Assembly: GCA_037131165.1 (NCBI GenBank) | Contig: JBAXRO010000016.1 | Coordinates: forward strand, 1-33,742 | Length of the DNA: 33,742 nt | Reading direction: 5' to 3' | Source: WLNJ01 sp037131165 | Lineage (GTDB): Bacteria; Actinomycetota; Thermoleophilia; Solirubrobacterales; Solirubrobacteraceae | Shown here: in pieces, positions 24,464 to 32,777 of the stretch | How the letters are laid out: each line of letters opens with the position of its first letter | How positions within the stretch are numbered: position 1 is the stretch's first letter | Program-made: the position numbers and the translations under genes | Notes under the pieces: model-generated | Told to the model about the DNA's origin: nothing | What the model saw: the letters and a program-made list of their open reading frames with translations, nothing else | The model's database searches: none

Positions 24464-26491
24464 ATGACCGCCAGCCATCCACTTCGCGCTCTGCTCGCGG
24501 TGATCGGACTGAGCCTCGTCTGCGTCTCGGGCGCTGCAGCCGCCGAGCCCTCATGGCGACTGGAGCAGCCGCCACCGCCGGAAGGTGCCGCGTACAAGGT
24601 TCCAGTCGGTTCGCCCGGTGACCTCCAGTTCATCGCTCCCAACCGTGGTCTTCTTGCCACCTCCGGCAACGCTGTAGTACCGGCCGGTCTTCTCTACTGG
24701 AACGGCGTCCGCTGGTCGCAGCTCTCGACCGTCTGCGGAGGATCGGCTGCGACGATGAGGATCGCCGTCGCCGGGCCGGAGGAGTTCTGGACTGTCAGTT
24801 CGCCGAGCAGACCGCGCGTCGGCGACGGGATCGCCCTCTGCCACTTCAAGCGGGGCGAAGTGGTGGGGTCCTACAGCAAGCAACCCCAGGACGCCGATCC
24901 CTACTGGCGGATGAACGCCGCGGCTTGCATGTCGCCCGATGACTGCTGGTTCGCCGGCAGCTACGCGCTCGACCCGAGTGGAGCCCGGTCGGGTGCGTTC
25001 CGGATCCATTGGGACGGCACGAAGCTGACGACGGTTTACGGGCCCAGTGGACGCGGAGTCAGCGATCTGCTCGCGGTCAAGGGAACCTCCTGCCCGATCA
25101 CGATCGCCGACGAGTGGCCCGGAGCCGCCGGTTGGGGAGTCGTGGTCGCGGCGCTCGGGAAGTCAGTTGCCGATGAGTCGGCTGTCGCAGCAGCGAAGCA
25201 GGACGCGCTCCGAGCGGGAGCGACCGACGTCGCAGTCGTCGACACCGATCGTCATGGCATCAAGCCGGGGGCAAGGTGGCTCGTTGTCGCACGGTACGGG
25301 TCGAAGTCGGCAGCCACCGCGGCACTGCCCGCCCTTGCTGCGGTTAGGCCATCGGCGTTGTTGTTCCGCGTGCCGGCCTTCGACCCGAAGAGTCCTGCCC
25401 CGAAGCCTGAATACCTCTCGCGCTTTTACGAGACGGCCGTGGCCGGGGCTGTCCCCGAATCGCCGGCTGCCGCCCCGAACCCGACACCGGAGCCGAACGC
25501 CGTCCTGATCCACTTCATCAACCGAAGGCTTGACGCCTTCTCCCCGGACCCATTCCTGCCTGCGACCGACTTCTCCAAGCCCGACGGTTCTCTCGACCTG
25601 CTCGCTCTCGACGGCGACGGCTCGACCACCTGGGCGGCGGGTTCGGGTGCGGCATCCGGGCCTCGTGCTCCGGCCGGGGGAATGTTCAGCCGCAAGCCCG
25701 TCCTCGCCGTGTCGACGACCGGGCCCGATTGCGGCTTTGGTGCCTTCAGGGAGATACCGCTCGATACATCCCAGTTGCGCTCGGATGAGCGGATCGTCGA
25801 CGTAGCCGTGGTGCCGGGGACCCAGAAGGCTTGGGTCGCCATCCAGCCCTTCGCCGATCGCGTGAGCCGCAACGCTTCCGCCTGGGTGGCGAGGGTGGAT
25901 GCCGTGACAGGCGCGGTCGAGCGCATGCAAGTCCCCGATGACGGCCGAGGCTACGGCGCAGCAGCCAAGATCGACTGCAATTCGGCCTCGGATTGTTGGC
26001 TGGTGACGACCGCGGGCTGGGTCTTCCACTGGACCGATGGGGCCAAGGTGGATCCCGACAGCAGCGCTCTGTTCTCGACCACGATCACCTATCGCCCGAA
26101 CGAGTCGGCCGCTCAGTTCGTGCCCGACACGGCTCCGATCGATGATTCGCAGCTGTTTGCCCCGCCGCCGGTCAAGCCCCTGCCCAAGCCGAAGCCTCGA
26201 AAGCCGATAAAGCTGAAGCCACTGATGGCCAAGGTCAGCTCGAAGGTCAATGGAATGACGCTGACCATCAGCTTCACGCTGAGGCGCAAGGCCAAGGTTG
26301 GTCTGCTTGCTCGCCGTGGTCGCAGCACTGTCGCGAGCGCGAAGCCGAGGATGATGAAGCCCGGTCGCCGATCGCTCTCGGTTCGCCTCAGTCGTGATCG
26401 CTGGCCGACGGGCTTGGCCTTCCTCGCGACCGAGCCCGGGCTCAAGAAGCCCAAGAAGAAGAAGCCCTCAGGCGGGCTGATCGGCAATTGA
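24464..26491 (+). CDS. Exported multidomain protein with SPOR-like insert
   Basis: A 675-aa protein of unknown function. ATG 24464, 7 bp after ftsH, begins a signal peptide (TASHPLRALLAVIGL, cleaved near GAAAAEP). Residues about 30-210 and 380-580 have propeller-like strands with WNGVRWSQL, DDCWFAGSYA and SDCWLVTTAGWVFHW. Between them, about 222-305 reads GWGVVVAALGKS ... GARWLVVARYGSKSAATAAL, the alternating pattern of SPOR-type peptidoglycan-binding folds. The end is a Pro/Lys linker, a small beta domain and a very basic tail (KKPKKKKPSGG). A cell-wall-associated location is plausible. Its stop overlaps the next start (TTGA). Confidence 0.6.
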   Translation: MTASHPLRALLAVIGLSLVCVSGAAAAEPSWRLEQPPPPEGAAYKVPVGSPGDLQFIAPNRGLLATSGNAVVPAGLLYWNGVRWSQLSTVCGGSAATMRIAVAGPEEFWTVSSPSRPRVGDGIALCHFKRGEVVGSYSKQPQDADPYWRMNAAACMSPDDCWFAGSYALDPSGARSGAFRIHWDGTKLTTVYGPSGRGVSDLLAVKGTSCPITIADEWPGAAGWGVVVAALGKSVADESAVAAAKQDALRAGATDVAVVDTDRHGIKPGARWLVVARYGSKSAATAALPALAAVRPSALLFRVPAFDPKSPAPKPEYLSRFYETAVAGAVPESPAAAPNPTPEPNAVLIHFINRRLDAFSPDPFLPATDFSKPDGSLDLLALDGDGSTTWAAGSGAASGPRAPAGGMFSRKPVLAVSTTGPDCGFGAFREIPLDTSQLRSDERIVDVAVVPGTQKAWVAIQPFADRVSRNASAWVARVDAVTGAVERMQVPDDGRGYGAAAKIDCNSASDCWLVTTAGWVFHWTDGAKVDPDSSALFSTTITYRPNESAAQFVPDTAPIDDSQLFAPPPVKPLPKPKPRKPIKLKPLMAKVSSKVNGMTLTISFTLRRKAKVGLLARRGRSTVASAKPRMMKPGRRSLSVRLSRDRWPTGLAFLATEPGLKKPKKKKPSGGLIGN

Positions 26492-29400
26492 ATCGCCCGA
26501 TGCGGATCCGCAGCGGGATGAGGGTCGCCATCGTTGTTCTCCTGGCGTCGCTCACTGCTCCCCTGGTGTTCTCGAAGGCGGCGCCATCGGCGGGTGGAGG
26601 ATCCGTGGCGGCTCTGCCGATGGTGGGGACCCTCGATGCCGAGGGGATCGTGTTCGGAGCCATCTCCCGAGGTGGTGAAGCCGGTGACAGCTGGGCTTAT
26701 CGCCCGCTCCCACTCGACACCTCGGAACCGCTCGTCGGGGGCAAGCGCCTTGAGTTCGGCCCGGTCAGTGCGTCGTCTGCGGATCCGCAGCTTGGGCTGT
26801 TCACCGAGAGCGGCGACGGTTGGAGGTTGGTCGCAGTTCCACTGGATACCGCAGGAAAGCCGATGCGCGGTCCGACCCCGAATCCGAGAGGAACGAGGAT
26901 GGATCAGAGCGGCTCGGCAGTGATCGTTGGACGCGACCCATCGCGCCCGGCAGGCAGCCAGCTCGAGCTGATCGCGCGCCCGCCTGGCGGTGAGTTCCGC
27001 GAGCTCCCCTCGCCGCCATCGGGAGTGCTGCTCAAGGCCGGCGACCCGTCTCCCTCAGACCCCGGCGAGGCCCTCGCGGGGAACCAAGGCATCGGGAAGG
27101 TCAACGCAGCGGTGGCAACCGAGTCCGGCCGGGCCGTCGTGTTCGTTGCCCCCGTGGGGCGTGACTCGAACAGCGGAGTGGTCGTCAACGACGGGAGCGG
27201 TGGCGACGGGGCGTGGAAGCGGGAGCCGATCGATCCGGCGGGGACTGTCCAGCCCACGGTCGAGGCGATCGGTACCGACGGCACCGTCACCGGAGCTTGG
27301 ATCGTGGGTCGAGCCGCAAGCCAACCGGTCACCGTCCATCGGCGGGACGCGGACAGCGACTCGTGGAAGCCGCTCGAATTGCCGGCGACTCCGCTGACGG
27401 ACGGGTCTGCAGCTTCGGCAGCGGGGATCGACTCGGTCGCTCCGCTCGGGGGTAAGGCCCAGACGGTCACGGTGGTCGATCGGGACCACGGATGGGTTGA
27501 CCTTTCGTTCGAGAAGGATGGAGTGACCCGGCAGGCGACACTGTGGATCGATGCGACGAAGCCGGTCGGCCAGCGGATCGAGAGCTGGTGCGCCGAGGAC
27601 TTCTGTGATCACCCGCTCGGGTTCCAATTCGCTGAAACCGATGGCTACCGGAGCTACGCCTGGGGTTCCGGCGGCAGTCGCGAGCGGGCAGTGACCAACC
27701 CCCTCACGCCCGATGGCCGGGGCGACTCCAACCAAGGAACCTGGATGAAGCTCGTCGGTGACGGGTTTGAGCGCGAAGTCGGGGGTGGAGGCAACTACCG
27801 ACCGTGGGGCGCCTTCTCGTCACCGGAAAGCGGTTGGCTCCAGGGGCCGATCGAGTTGGCAGACGGCATCTCCCAACCTGAGAGGTTCTCGGACTGGCCG
27901 GTCTCGGCACGCGCGCCCTTAACCTCGGTCGCTGCGGAGCCAGGGTCCGAGGGAGGTGCACCGGTCGCTTCGATCGACCGGGGGGCCATCGCCGTCGGCC
28001 TGGACGGCCAGGTCGCCCGCTACACCGCGGCTTCCGGCTGGACCCGCGAGTTCCTCCAGTCGAGCTCGGGCGGCGTCGTCTCGGCAAACCTGCGGGGAGT
28101 GGCATGGCCTCAGGCCGACCTTGCTTATGCCGTCGGCGATCAGGGGGCGATGTGGCGCTGGCGGGCTGACACGGGGCTGTGGGAACGCGACCCCGGTGCT
28201 CCGGTGGGAATGGAAGAGAACCTGATGGCAGTCGCGTTCGACCCGAACGACCCCCAGCGCGGCTACGCCGTAGGGAAGGGTGGAACGATTCTGGCGGCCA
28301 GCAAGAGCTGGGATCAAGAGGAGCTTCCGCCTGCGTTTGCCGCCGCCAAGTTCACAGGGGTCGCATTCGCCGGCTCGGAGGCGGTTGCGGTGAGCGACAG
28401 GGGAGTGCTGTTCAACTTGGACGGCGAGTGGAAGACCGATCCGCAGTTGACGGCACAGTTGGCCACGCTTGAGCGCGCGAGCGTCAGCCTGACGGCCGTC
28501 GCAGCTCTGCCCGACGGCTCGGTCGTGCTTGGGGGCCGTTCGGTTGTGATCAAGCGTGACGGTGGCTCGGGTGCCTGGACCTTCTCGGGTCAACCGCTTC
28601 CGGGCGGCACAGTGATCGCGCTGTCGGCTTTCCGCGACGGAGGTCGGCTCCGTGCGATGGTGTCCCTCACCGGAAGGCTGGGCTGGCCCTTGGCCGACCC
28701 TGAGGTTGAGCCCGACCCGAACTCGCCGCCGCCGCTGTTGCCTCCCTACCTGCTGCCGGGTGAGGGTTACGTCCTGCGCGAGACCGACGACGGTTGGCGT
28801 GACGAGGAGCGATCCGCATTCGGTGGATCCGGACCCGACAGGCCGCTCAAGCCGGACACGACGCTCGCCTTCCTGCTCGACGAGGCGGGGTCGGGCTGGG
28901 CAGTCGGCGGTTGGAGCGGGTTCGCTGACGATGCCGGGCGCGGCGCGCCCGTCAGGAGCTCCTCTGCCACCAAGGTGCGCCAGCGGGTGCAGACGGCGGC
29001 AATCCGGAGGTACTCGCCTTCGGACTCTCCGGCCGTGCCGAAGTCTGCCGTTGCAGTTCCGGTGCAAATGCCTGGCGGGGTTGTGAGGATCGCCGTCGGT
29101 GGACACCCGCAGTGCGAGTCGAGCTGCGCGTACCTCTCGAACCAGGAGATTGCTCCCGACAGGATGCTCAGCGGAGCCCTCGACCTCGCGGGCTCGCTCG
29201 CCGCTCAGGATCACGGTCCGTTGGCATTCGTATCGACGGGGTCCCGGATCCGCCCCGGTTCCGGCTTCGAGGGCGACGCCTCCGAGGAGGCGCGGCACGC
29301 GCAGCTGCTCGCTCCGCGGTCGGGCCTGCCGGTGTTCTCAGCCGCTGCCTTGGGTGACGTGTCCGGAGGGTCGCTTGCCTCGTTCCGCCAAGCCTTCAAG

Positions 29401-30918
29401 GCCGCCTCGTCGCCGATGGGCAGCAGCGACCCGGGCTCGACGATCGACAGGGTGGGTGTGCGTTCGCTCGGCCCGCTCGGCTCCGGTGCCCGAACCCACT
29501 ATGCCTTCGACGCTCGCGGGAGCGACGGCTCGGTAAGGGTTGTCGTGATCGACAACTCGGCGGGTTCGCTGGCCGCATCCGATCCCTACCAGAATCCGGC
29601 CGAACCCCAGGAGCAGTGGCTGGTGAACGTGCTCGACGATGCCGCGGCCCAGCGGGTCCCGGCGATCGTCATTGGCAGTCGCGACTTGAACTCCCGGGCC
29701 CGACCGGTGCTGAACGCGGCCGATGACGCCGATCAGATCGCGTCGCTTCTGGTGAAGCACGGCGCATCCGCCTACTTCCACGACAGGCCGGAGGAGAACC
29801 GCAGGTCGACGATTCCGGCCGGTGCCGCGAAGACGATCCCCCAGTTCTCGACCGGCACGCTCGGCTATCGCTCCTCACTTGCCGACTCGTCATCGCTCGG
29901 ATTGCCTGACGCCCTGTTCGGCTCGGCCGGATTCCTCCTGGCGGAGGTCGACTCCAAGCAACGCGATGAAGCGACGAACATCGCCCCGGTCTCGGTGCGG
30001 TTGCTGCCGATCATCGACAACCTCTCGATGCTGGCGCTGGACGGGGACCAGGTTCGAAGGAGCCGCCCCGCCCTGTTCCAGGGAATCGGCCGCCGGCCGC
30101 TGGCGGGAGATCGCTGGGGTGAACCCGGTGGGGACAGCCTTCCGAATCCGTCGGGCGCCGACCCCTACACCTCTTTCCCGGCCGATCCCTGTCGCGTGAC
30201 CGGGTGCTCGACTCGCATCGACCCGGAGTTCAGCTTCAAGTCGAAAGACCCGGACCTGCTCGACTTCGTCGCGCAGGACACAGCGTCCAACAACCTGCGC
30301 AAGCCCCTTATCGGAACGGACGACAAGGTGATCAGGGATCCTTCGTCGGGCCTGGCCTGCCCGTTCAATTCCGGCAAGACCGTCGTCTCGCTCGCGGCCG
30401 GCGGTCGCAGCTTTGCCCTCCCTGTGGAGGTCCTCGGAGGGAGCGTCCTGCGGCCGTGCGGGACGGTCCCGCTCGATCCGTCGCGCTTCGAGCCCGCGCC
30501 GTCGCCCGGTCCGAACGGAGCTCCGCCCCCGGCAGCGAGTCCGTTGCCTGCGGTCCTGCCAGCGCTCGTTCCGCCCCCGCCGCCGCCGGCTCAGAAGACG
30601 CCCTCGCTGTTCGACGGGTTCACATTCGGAGGATCGCCGCAGCCATCGGCCGCCGCACCGGTTTCGCCGCCGCCTCCGCCACCGACGTTCTTCGCCAACC
30701 CGGTGCCTCCCGGAGGCTCGACGGTCAAGGTGGAGAAGCGGGAGGAGGAGGTGGCTCCGGAGTCAAGTTCTGCTGCCAGTGCCTACCGGAGTGATGACCA
30801 CCTTCCGGTCGAGCCGTTCGTCGTCGGGATGATGATCATCGCCGCTTTGGCCGGGACATCTGTGCGGCCCGGGCGCCGGAGGGATCCGGCGTATTCAATG
30901 AACCGGCGTATTCAATGA
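26488..30918 (+). CDS. Giant membrane-anchored propeller / phosphoesterase-fold protein
   Basis: A 1476-aa exported protein. An N-terminal membrane segment (about 11-30) precedes a large beta-propeller half (about 40-850) with blades such as AVGDQGAMWRWRADTGLWER and AVGKGGTILAASKSW, as in Ycf48/sialidase-like propellers. Residues about 866-1152 follow the order of calcineurin-like phosphoesterases (RIAVGGHPQ, LAFVSTGSRI, LPVFSAAALGD, VVVIDNSAGSLA, QWLVNVLDDA, ASAYFHDRPEENRR), but the usual DxH, GDxxD, GNH and GHxH metal ligands are not evident. An Ig-like domain (about 1228-1331), long proline runs and a C-terminal membrane helix (about 1445-1462) follow. TTG 26488 overlaps the previous stop; ATG 26500 or 26518 are alternatives. 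Confidence 0.65.
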   Translation: MNRPMRIRSGMRVAIVVLLASLTAPLVFSKAAPSAGGGSVAALPMVGTLDAEGIVFGAISRGGEAGDSWAYRPLPLDTSEPLVGGKRLEFGPVSASSADPQLGLFTESGDGWRLVAVPLDTAGKPMRGPTPNPRGTRMDQSGSAVIVGRDPSRPAGSQLELIARPPGGEFRELPSPPSGVLLKAGDPSPSDPGEALAGNQGIGKVNAAVATESGRAVVFVAPVGRDSNSGVVVNDGSGGDGAWKREPIDPAGTVQPTVEAIGTDGTVTGAWIVGRAASQPVTVHRRDADSDSWKPLELPATPLTDGSAASAAGIDSVAPLGGKAQTVTVVDRDHGWVDLSFEKDGVTRQATLWIDATKPVGQRIESWCAEDFCDHPLGFQFAETDGYRSYAWGSGGSRERAVTNPLTPDGRGDSNQGTWMKLVGDGFEREVGGGGNYRPWGAFSSPESGWLQGPIELADGISQPERFSDWPVSARAPLTSVAAEPGSEGGAPVASIDRGAIAVGLDGQVARYTAASGWTREFLQSSSGGVVSANLRGVAWPQADLAYAVGDQGAMWRWRADTGLWERDPGAPVGMEENLMAVAFDPNDPQRGYAVGKGGTILAASKSWDQEELPPAFAAAKFTGVAFAGSEAVAVSDRGVLFNLDGEWKTDPQLTAQLATLERASVSLTAVAALPDGSVVLGGRSVVIKRDGGSGAWTFSGQPLPGGTVIALSAFRDGGRLRAMVSLTGRLGWPLADPEVEPDPNSPPPLLPPYLLPGEGYVLRETDDGWRDEERSAFGGSGPDRPLKPDTTLAFLLDEAGSGWAVGGWSGFADDAGRGAPVRSSSATKVRQRVQTAAIRRYSPSDSPAVPKSAVAVPVQMPGGVVRIAVGGHPQCESSCAYLSNQEIAPDRMLSGALDLAGSLAAQDHGPLAFVSTGSRIRPGSGFEGDASEEARHAQLLAPRSGLPVFSAAALGDVSGGSLASFRQAFKAASSPMGSSDPGSTIDRVGVRSLGPLGSGARTHYAFDARGSDGSVRVVVIDNSAGSLAASDPYQNPAEPQEQWLVNVLDDAAAQRVPAIVIGSRDLNSRARPVLNAADDADQIASLLVKHGASAYFHDRPEENRRSTIPAGAAKTIPQFSTGTLGYRSSLADSSSLGLPDALFGSAGFLLAEVDSKQRDEATNIAPVSVRLLPIIDNLSMLALDGDQVRRSRPALFQGIGRRPLAGDRWGEPGGDSLPNPSGADPYTSFPADPCRVTGCSTRIDPEFSFKSKDPDLLDFVAQDTASNNLRKPLIGTDDKVIRDPSSGLACPFNSGKTVVSLAAGGRSFALPVEVLGGSVLRPCGTVPLDPSRFEPAPSPGPNGAPPPAASPLPAVLPALVPPPPPPAQKTPSLFDGFTFGGSPQPSAAAPVSPPPPPPTFFANPVPPGGSTVKVEKREEEVAPESSSAASAYRSDDHLPVEPFVVGMMIIAALAGTSVRPGRRRDPAYSMNRRIQ

Positions 30919-30919
30919 A
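30886..30919. repeat. 17-bp tandem duplication at the 3' end of the giant gene
   Basis: CCGGCGTATTCAATGAA occurs twice without a gap (30886-30902 and 30903-30919). Seventeen is not a multiple of three, so the second copy is read in another frame and supplies the present TGA stop. The inner 11-mer ATTCAATGAAC also occurs at 31879-31889. Confidence 0.92.
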
Positions 30920-30929
30920 CTGTGTCTGT

Positions 30930-30935
30930 TACCCT
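30930..30935 (+). promoter_or_regulatory. Possible -10 box of the lectin-like gene
   Basis: TACCCT fits TAnnnT and resembles the TACCTT boxes at 7839 and 19335. It lies 39 bp before the ATG. No good -35 is seen, so the gene might instead be read through from upstream. Confidence 0.25.
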
Positions 30936-30973
30936 CCCCGCGGGGATTGGGTCAATACGAGAGGAATCCGTAG

Positions 30974-31768
30974 ATGAATCAGCCTGATCGTCAATCGCGC
31001 CAGCGTTCGTCCCGCAGTGGTCGAGCCGCTTTGGTGGTTTCAGTAATGGCGCTGTTGCTCTCGGTAACGGGAGCCGCAGACGCGGCCCGGCAGATCCTCG
31101 TAGCCGCGGTGTCGACTCCGAAACCCGGAGCGGTCCTCCGGTTGAACGAGAAGGCCCAGTTCCCCGCTTCCGTCATCCCGAAGGTCAACAGCGCGAGGTC
31201 CTCCGATTCGCTCTCGGGAGTCAAGCTGGCCGACCTCCAGATGACATGCGACGCCATCACCGTTGACATGCAGACCTTCTGCGTGATGACCAACCCGTAC
31301 CCGGTCCCACCGGAGGACGTCGGAATGAACAGTTACTTCTACGCCTCCCAGAAGTGCACGGACATGGGCGGTTGGTTGCCGACGGCGGCTCAGTTGATCG
31401 GTGCGGCGCCCCTTGTCAAGCTGGCTTCGACGATCGACGACTCGCCGCTGACCGCTTCGGTCGACCTGGACAAGACCGACGGTTGGCGCGACCGGCGGGA
31501 GATGTCCTCCACTCTGGTCACCACCCAGTCCGGTTCCAACGCAGCCGGAACCCTGGGCGTGACGACCGGCTCGCTTGGCAACCCGCTCACCGGCGAGCCG
31601 GATCCGGTGCCACGGCCAAGGGTGCCGAGCCCGGAATCGCTCCAATACGTGACGGTCTTCGACAACAAGGACAGGGGTGGCTTTGCTGGTTCGAAGGCCG
31701 TGTCCCAGCCGGAGAACTTCCGCTGCGCCTTCAACAAGTTCCAGGGACCGCCGCGGGGCGGCGAGTGA
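30974..31768 (+). CDS. Exported protein with possible lectin-like domain
   Basis: A 264-aa protein not assigned to a known function. AGAGGAA lies 8 bp before the ATG. A basic N-terminus and a membrane segment (about 18-38, ALVVSVMALLLSVTGAADA) give a signal or anchor. Residues about 52-85 (GAVLRLNEKAQFPASVIPKV then SARSSDSLSGVKLADL) match a short module common at the start of exported proteins in these actinobacteria. The remainder has cysteines in MTCD, TFCVM, QKCTDMGGWLPTAAQL and FRCAF; the C-x-x-MGGWLPT pattern recalls C-type-lectin or sulfatase-modifying folds. It sits between the giant gene and the pstS promoter. A hairpin spans its stop codon (31760-31778). Confidence 0.55.
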   Translation: MNQPDRQSRQRSSRSGRAALVVSVMALLLSVTGAADAARQILVAAVSTPKPGAVLRLNEKAQFPASVIPKVNSARSSDSLSGVKLADLQMTCDAITVDMQTFCVMTNPYPVPPEDVGMNSYFYASQKCTDMGGWLPTAAQLIGAAPLVKLASTIDDSPLTASVDLDKTDGWRDRREMSSTLVTTQSGSNAAGTLGVTTGSLGNPLTGEPDPVPRPRVPSPESLQYVTVFDNKDRGGFAGSKAVSQPENFRCAFNKFQGPPRGGE

Positions 31769-31815
31769 TCGCCTCGCCTGCGCGCTGCGGTAACCAGACC
31801 AGACGAAGTGAGTCG

Positions 31816-31859
31816 CTTCACAAATCTTTCACCGGTTCGCCACCTTTGATTCACGGCCG
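31816..31859 (+). promoter_or_regulatory. PHO-box-like array upstream of pstS
   Basis: Four tandem 11-mers start at 31816, 31827, 31838 and 31849: CTTCACAAATC, TTTCACCGGTT, CGCCACCTTTG and ATTCACGGCCG. Three contain TTCAC and one GCCAC, all in the same register. The core matches the actinobacterial PhoP direct repeat (GTTCACC). A -10-like TAGATT lies at 31878 minus two (31876-31881), about one and a half turns after the array. Confidence 0.75.
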
Positions 31860-31922
31860 CCGGCCCAACCGCTTCTAGATTCAATGAACAGGAAAGCCAG
31901 ATCCCAGGAGGTCTATCCCCGA

Positions 31923-32753
31923 ATGTCTCGAACAGCCGCCCGTCGACTTGCAGCACTCCTCTCCATCGCAGCGCTCGGCCTTGTCGTATTGCCGGTCGCG
32001 CCGGCCTCGGCAGGCTCGATCACCATCACCGGTTCGACCTCCTCGGCCCCGCTGATCAAGAAGCTGACCGACGCCTACAAGCGCTCCAACCGCGGGACGA
32101 GCTTCAGGATCACGCAGGGTGGGTCGGACATCGGCATCAACTCGGCAGCGCGAGGCAGGACGACGTTCGGGATGTCGTCGCGCAACCCCGCGAAAAGCGA
32201 CCCGAAGCTCAACTGGCTGCCCTTCGCTCGAGACGGCGTGTGCGTTGTCACCAACCCGGCCAACAAGATCGGCAACTTGACCCGGTCCACGGTCCAGAAG
32301 ATCTTCTCCGGGCAGATCCGGACCTGGAGCGCAGTGCCCGGCGCCAAGATCAGCGGGCCGATCCAGCTCGTCACCCGAACACCCGCCTCCGGTACCGCAG
32401 ATGCTTTCCAGAACATCTTCATGGGCCTCGGCAAGCGCATCTCGGGCAACGCGTCACAGAAGTCCTCCAACGGACTGGTGCAGAGCGCCGTGCGCTCCAA
32501 CCGTTTCGCGATCGGTTACGCCGACTTCAAGTTCACCGGGGGCACATGGGCAGTTCCCTACGGGGGAGTGCAGTGCAACCTCGTGAACGCCAAGAACAAG
32601 CGCTACAAGGCGCTGCGTAACTTCTACCTCGTTTGGAAGCGCACGACCAGCAAGCCCGCCTACCCCAGTAACCGCGAGGCCGCGAAGTTCGCCCGCTGGA
32701 CCCAGAGCGGAGCAGCCCAGCGGATCGTCGCCTCGGGCTGGGTGCCGGTCTGA
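31923..32753 (+). CDS. pstS: Phosphate ABC transporter substrate-binding protein PstS
   Basis: A 276-aa exported binding protein. ATG 31923 follows AGGAGGT and begins a signal peptide (SRTAARRLAALLSIAALGLVV, cleaved near ASAGS); an upstream ATG at 31884 overlaps the predicted -10 region and is less likely. Phosphate-binding family motifs are ITGSTSSAPLIKKLTDAY, QGGSDIGINSAARG, FGMSSRN, PFARDGVCVVTNPAN, LTRSTVQKIFSGQIRTW and TRTPASGTADAFQNIFMG. It captures inorganic phosphate outside the membrane and passes it to PstC/PstA. The pstC gene follows after 24 bp. The PHO-like array just upstream points to induction under phosphate limitation. It is shorter than E. coli PstS but typical of this subgroup. 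Confidence 0.92.
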   Translation: MSRTAARRLAALLSIAALGLVVLPVAPASAGSITITGSTSSAPLIKKLTDAYKRSNRGTSFRITQGGSDIGINSAARGRTTFGMSSRNPAKSDPKLNWLPFARDGVCVVTNPANKIGNLTRSTVQKIFSGQIRTWSAVPGAKISGPIQLVTRTPASGTADAFQNIFMGLGKRISGNASQKSSNGLVQSAVRSNRFAIGYADFKFTGGTWAVPYGGVQCNLVNAKNKRYKALRNFYLVWKRTTSKPAYPSNREAAKFARWTQSGAAQRIVASGWVPV

Positions 32754-32777
32754 TCAACCGATGAAGGGGGTCAGCCG

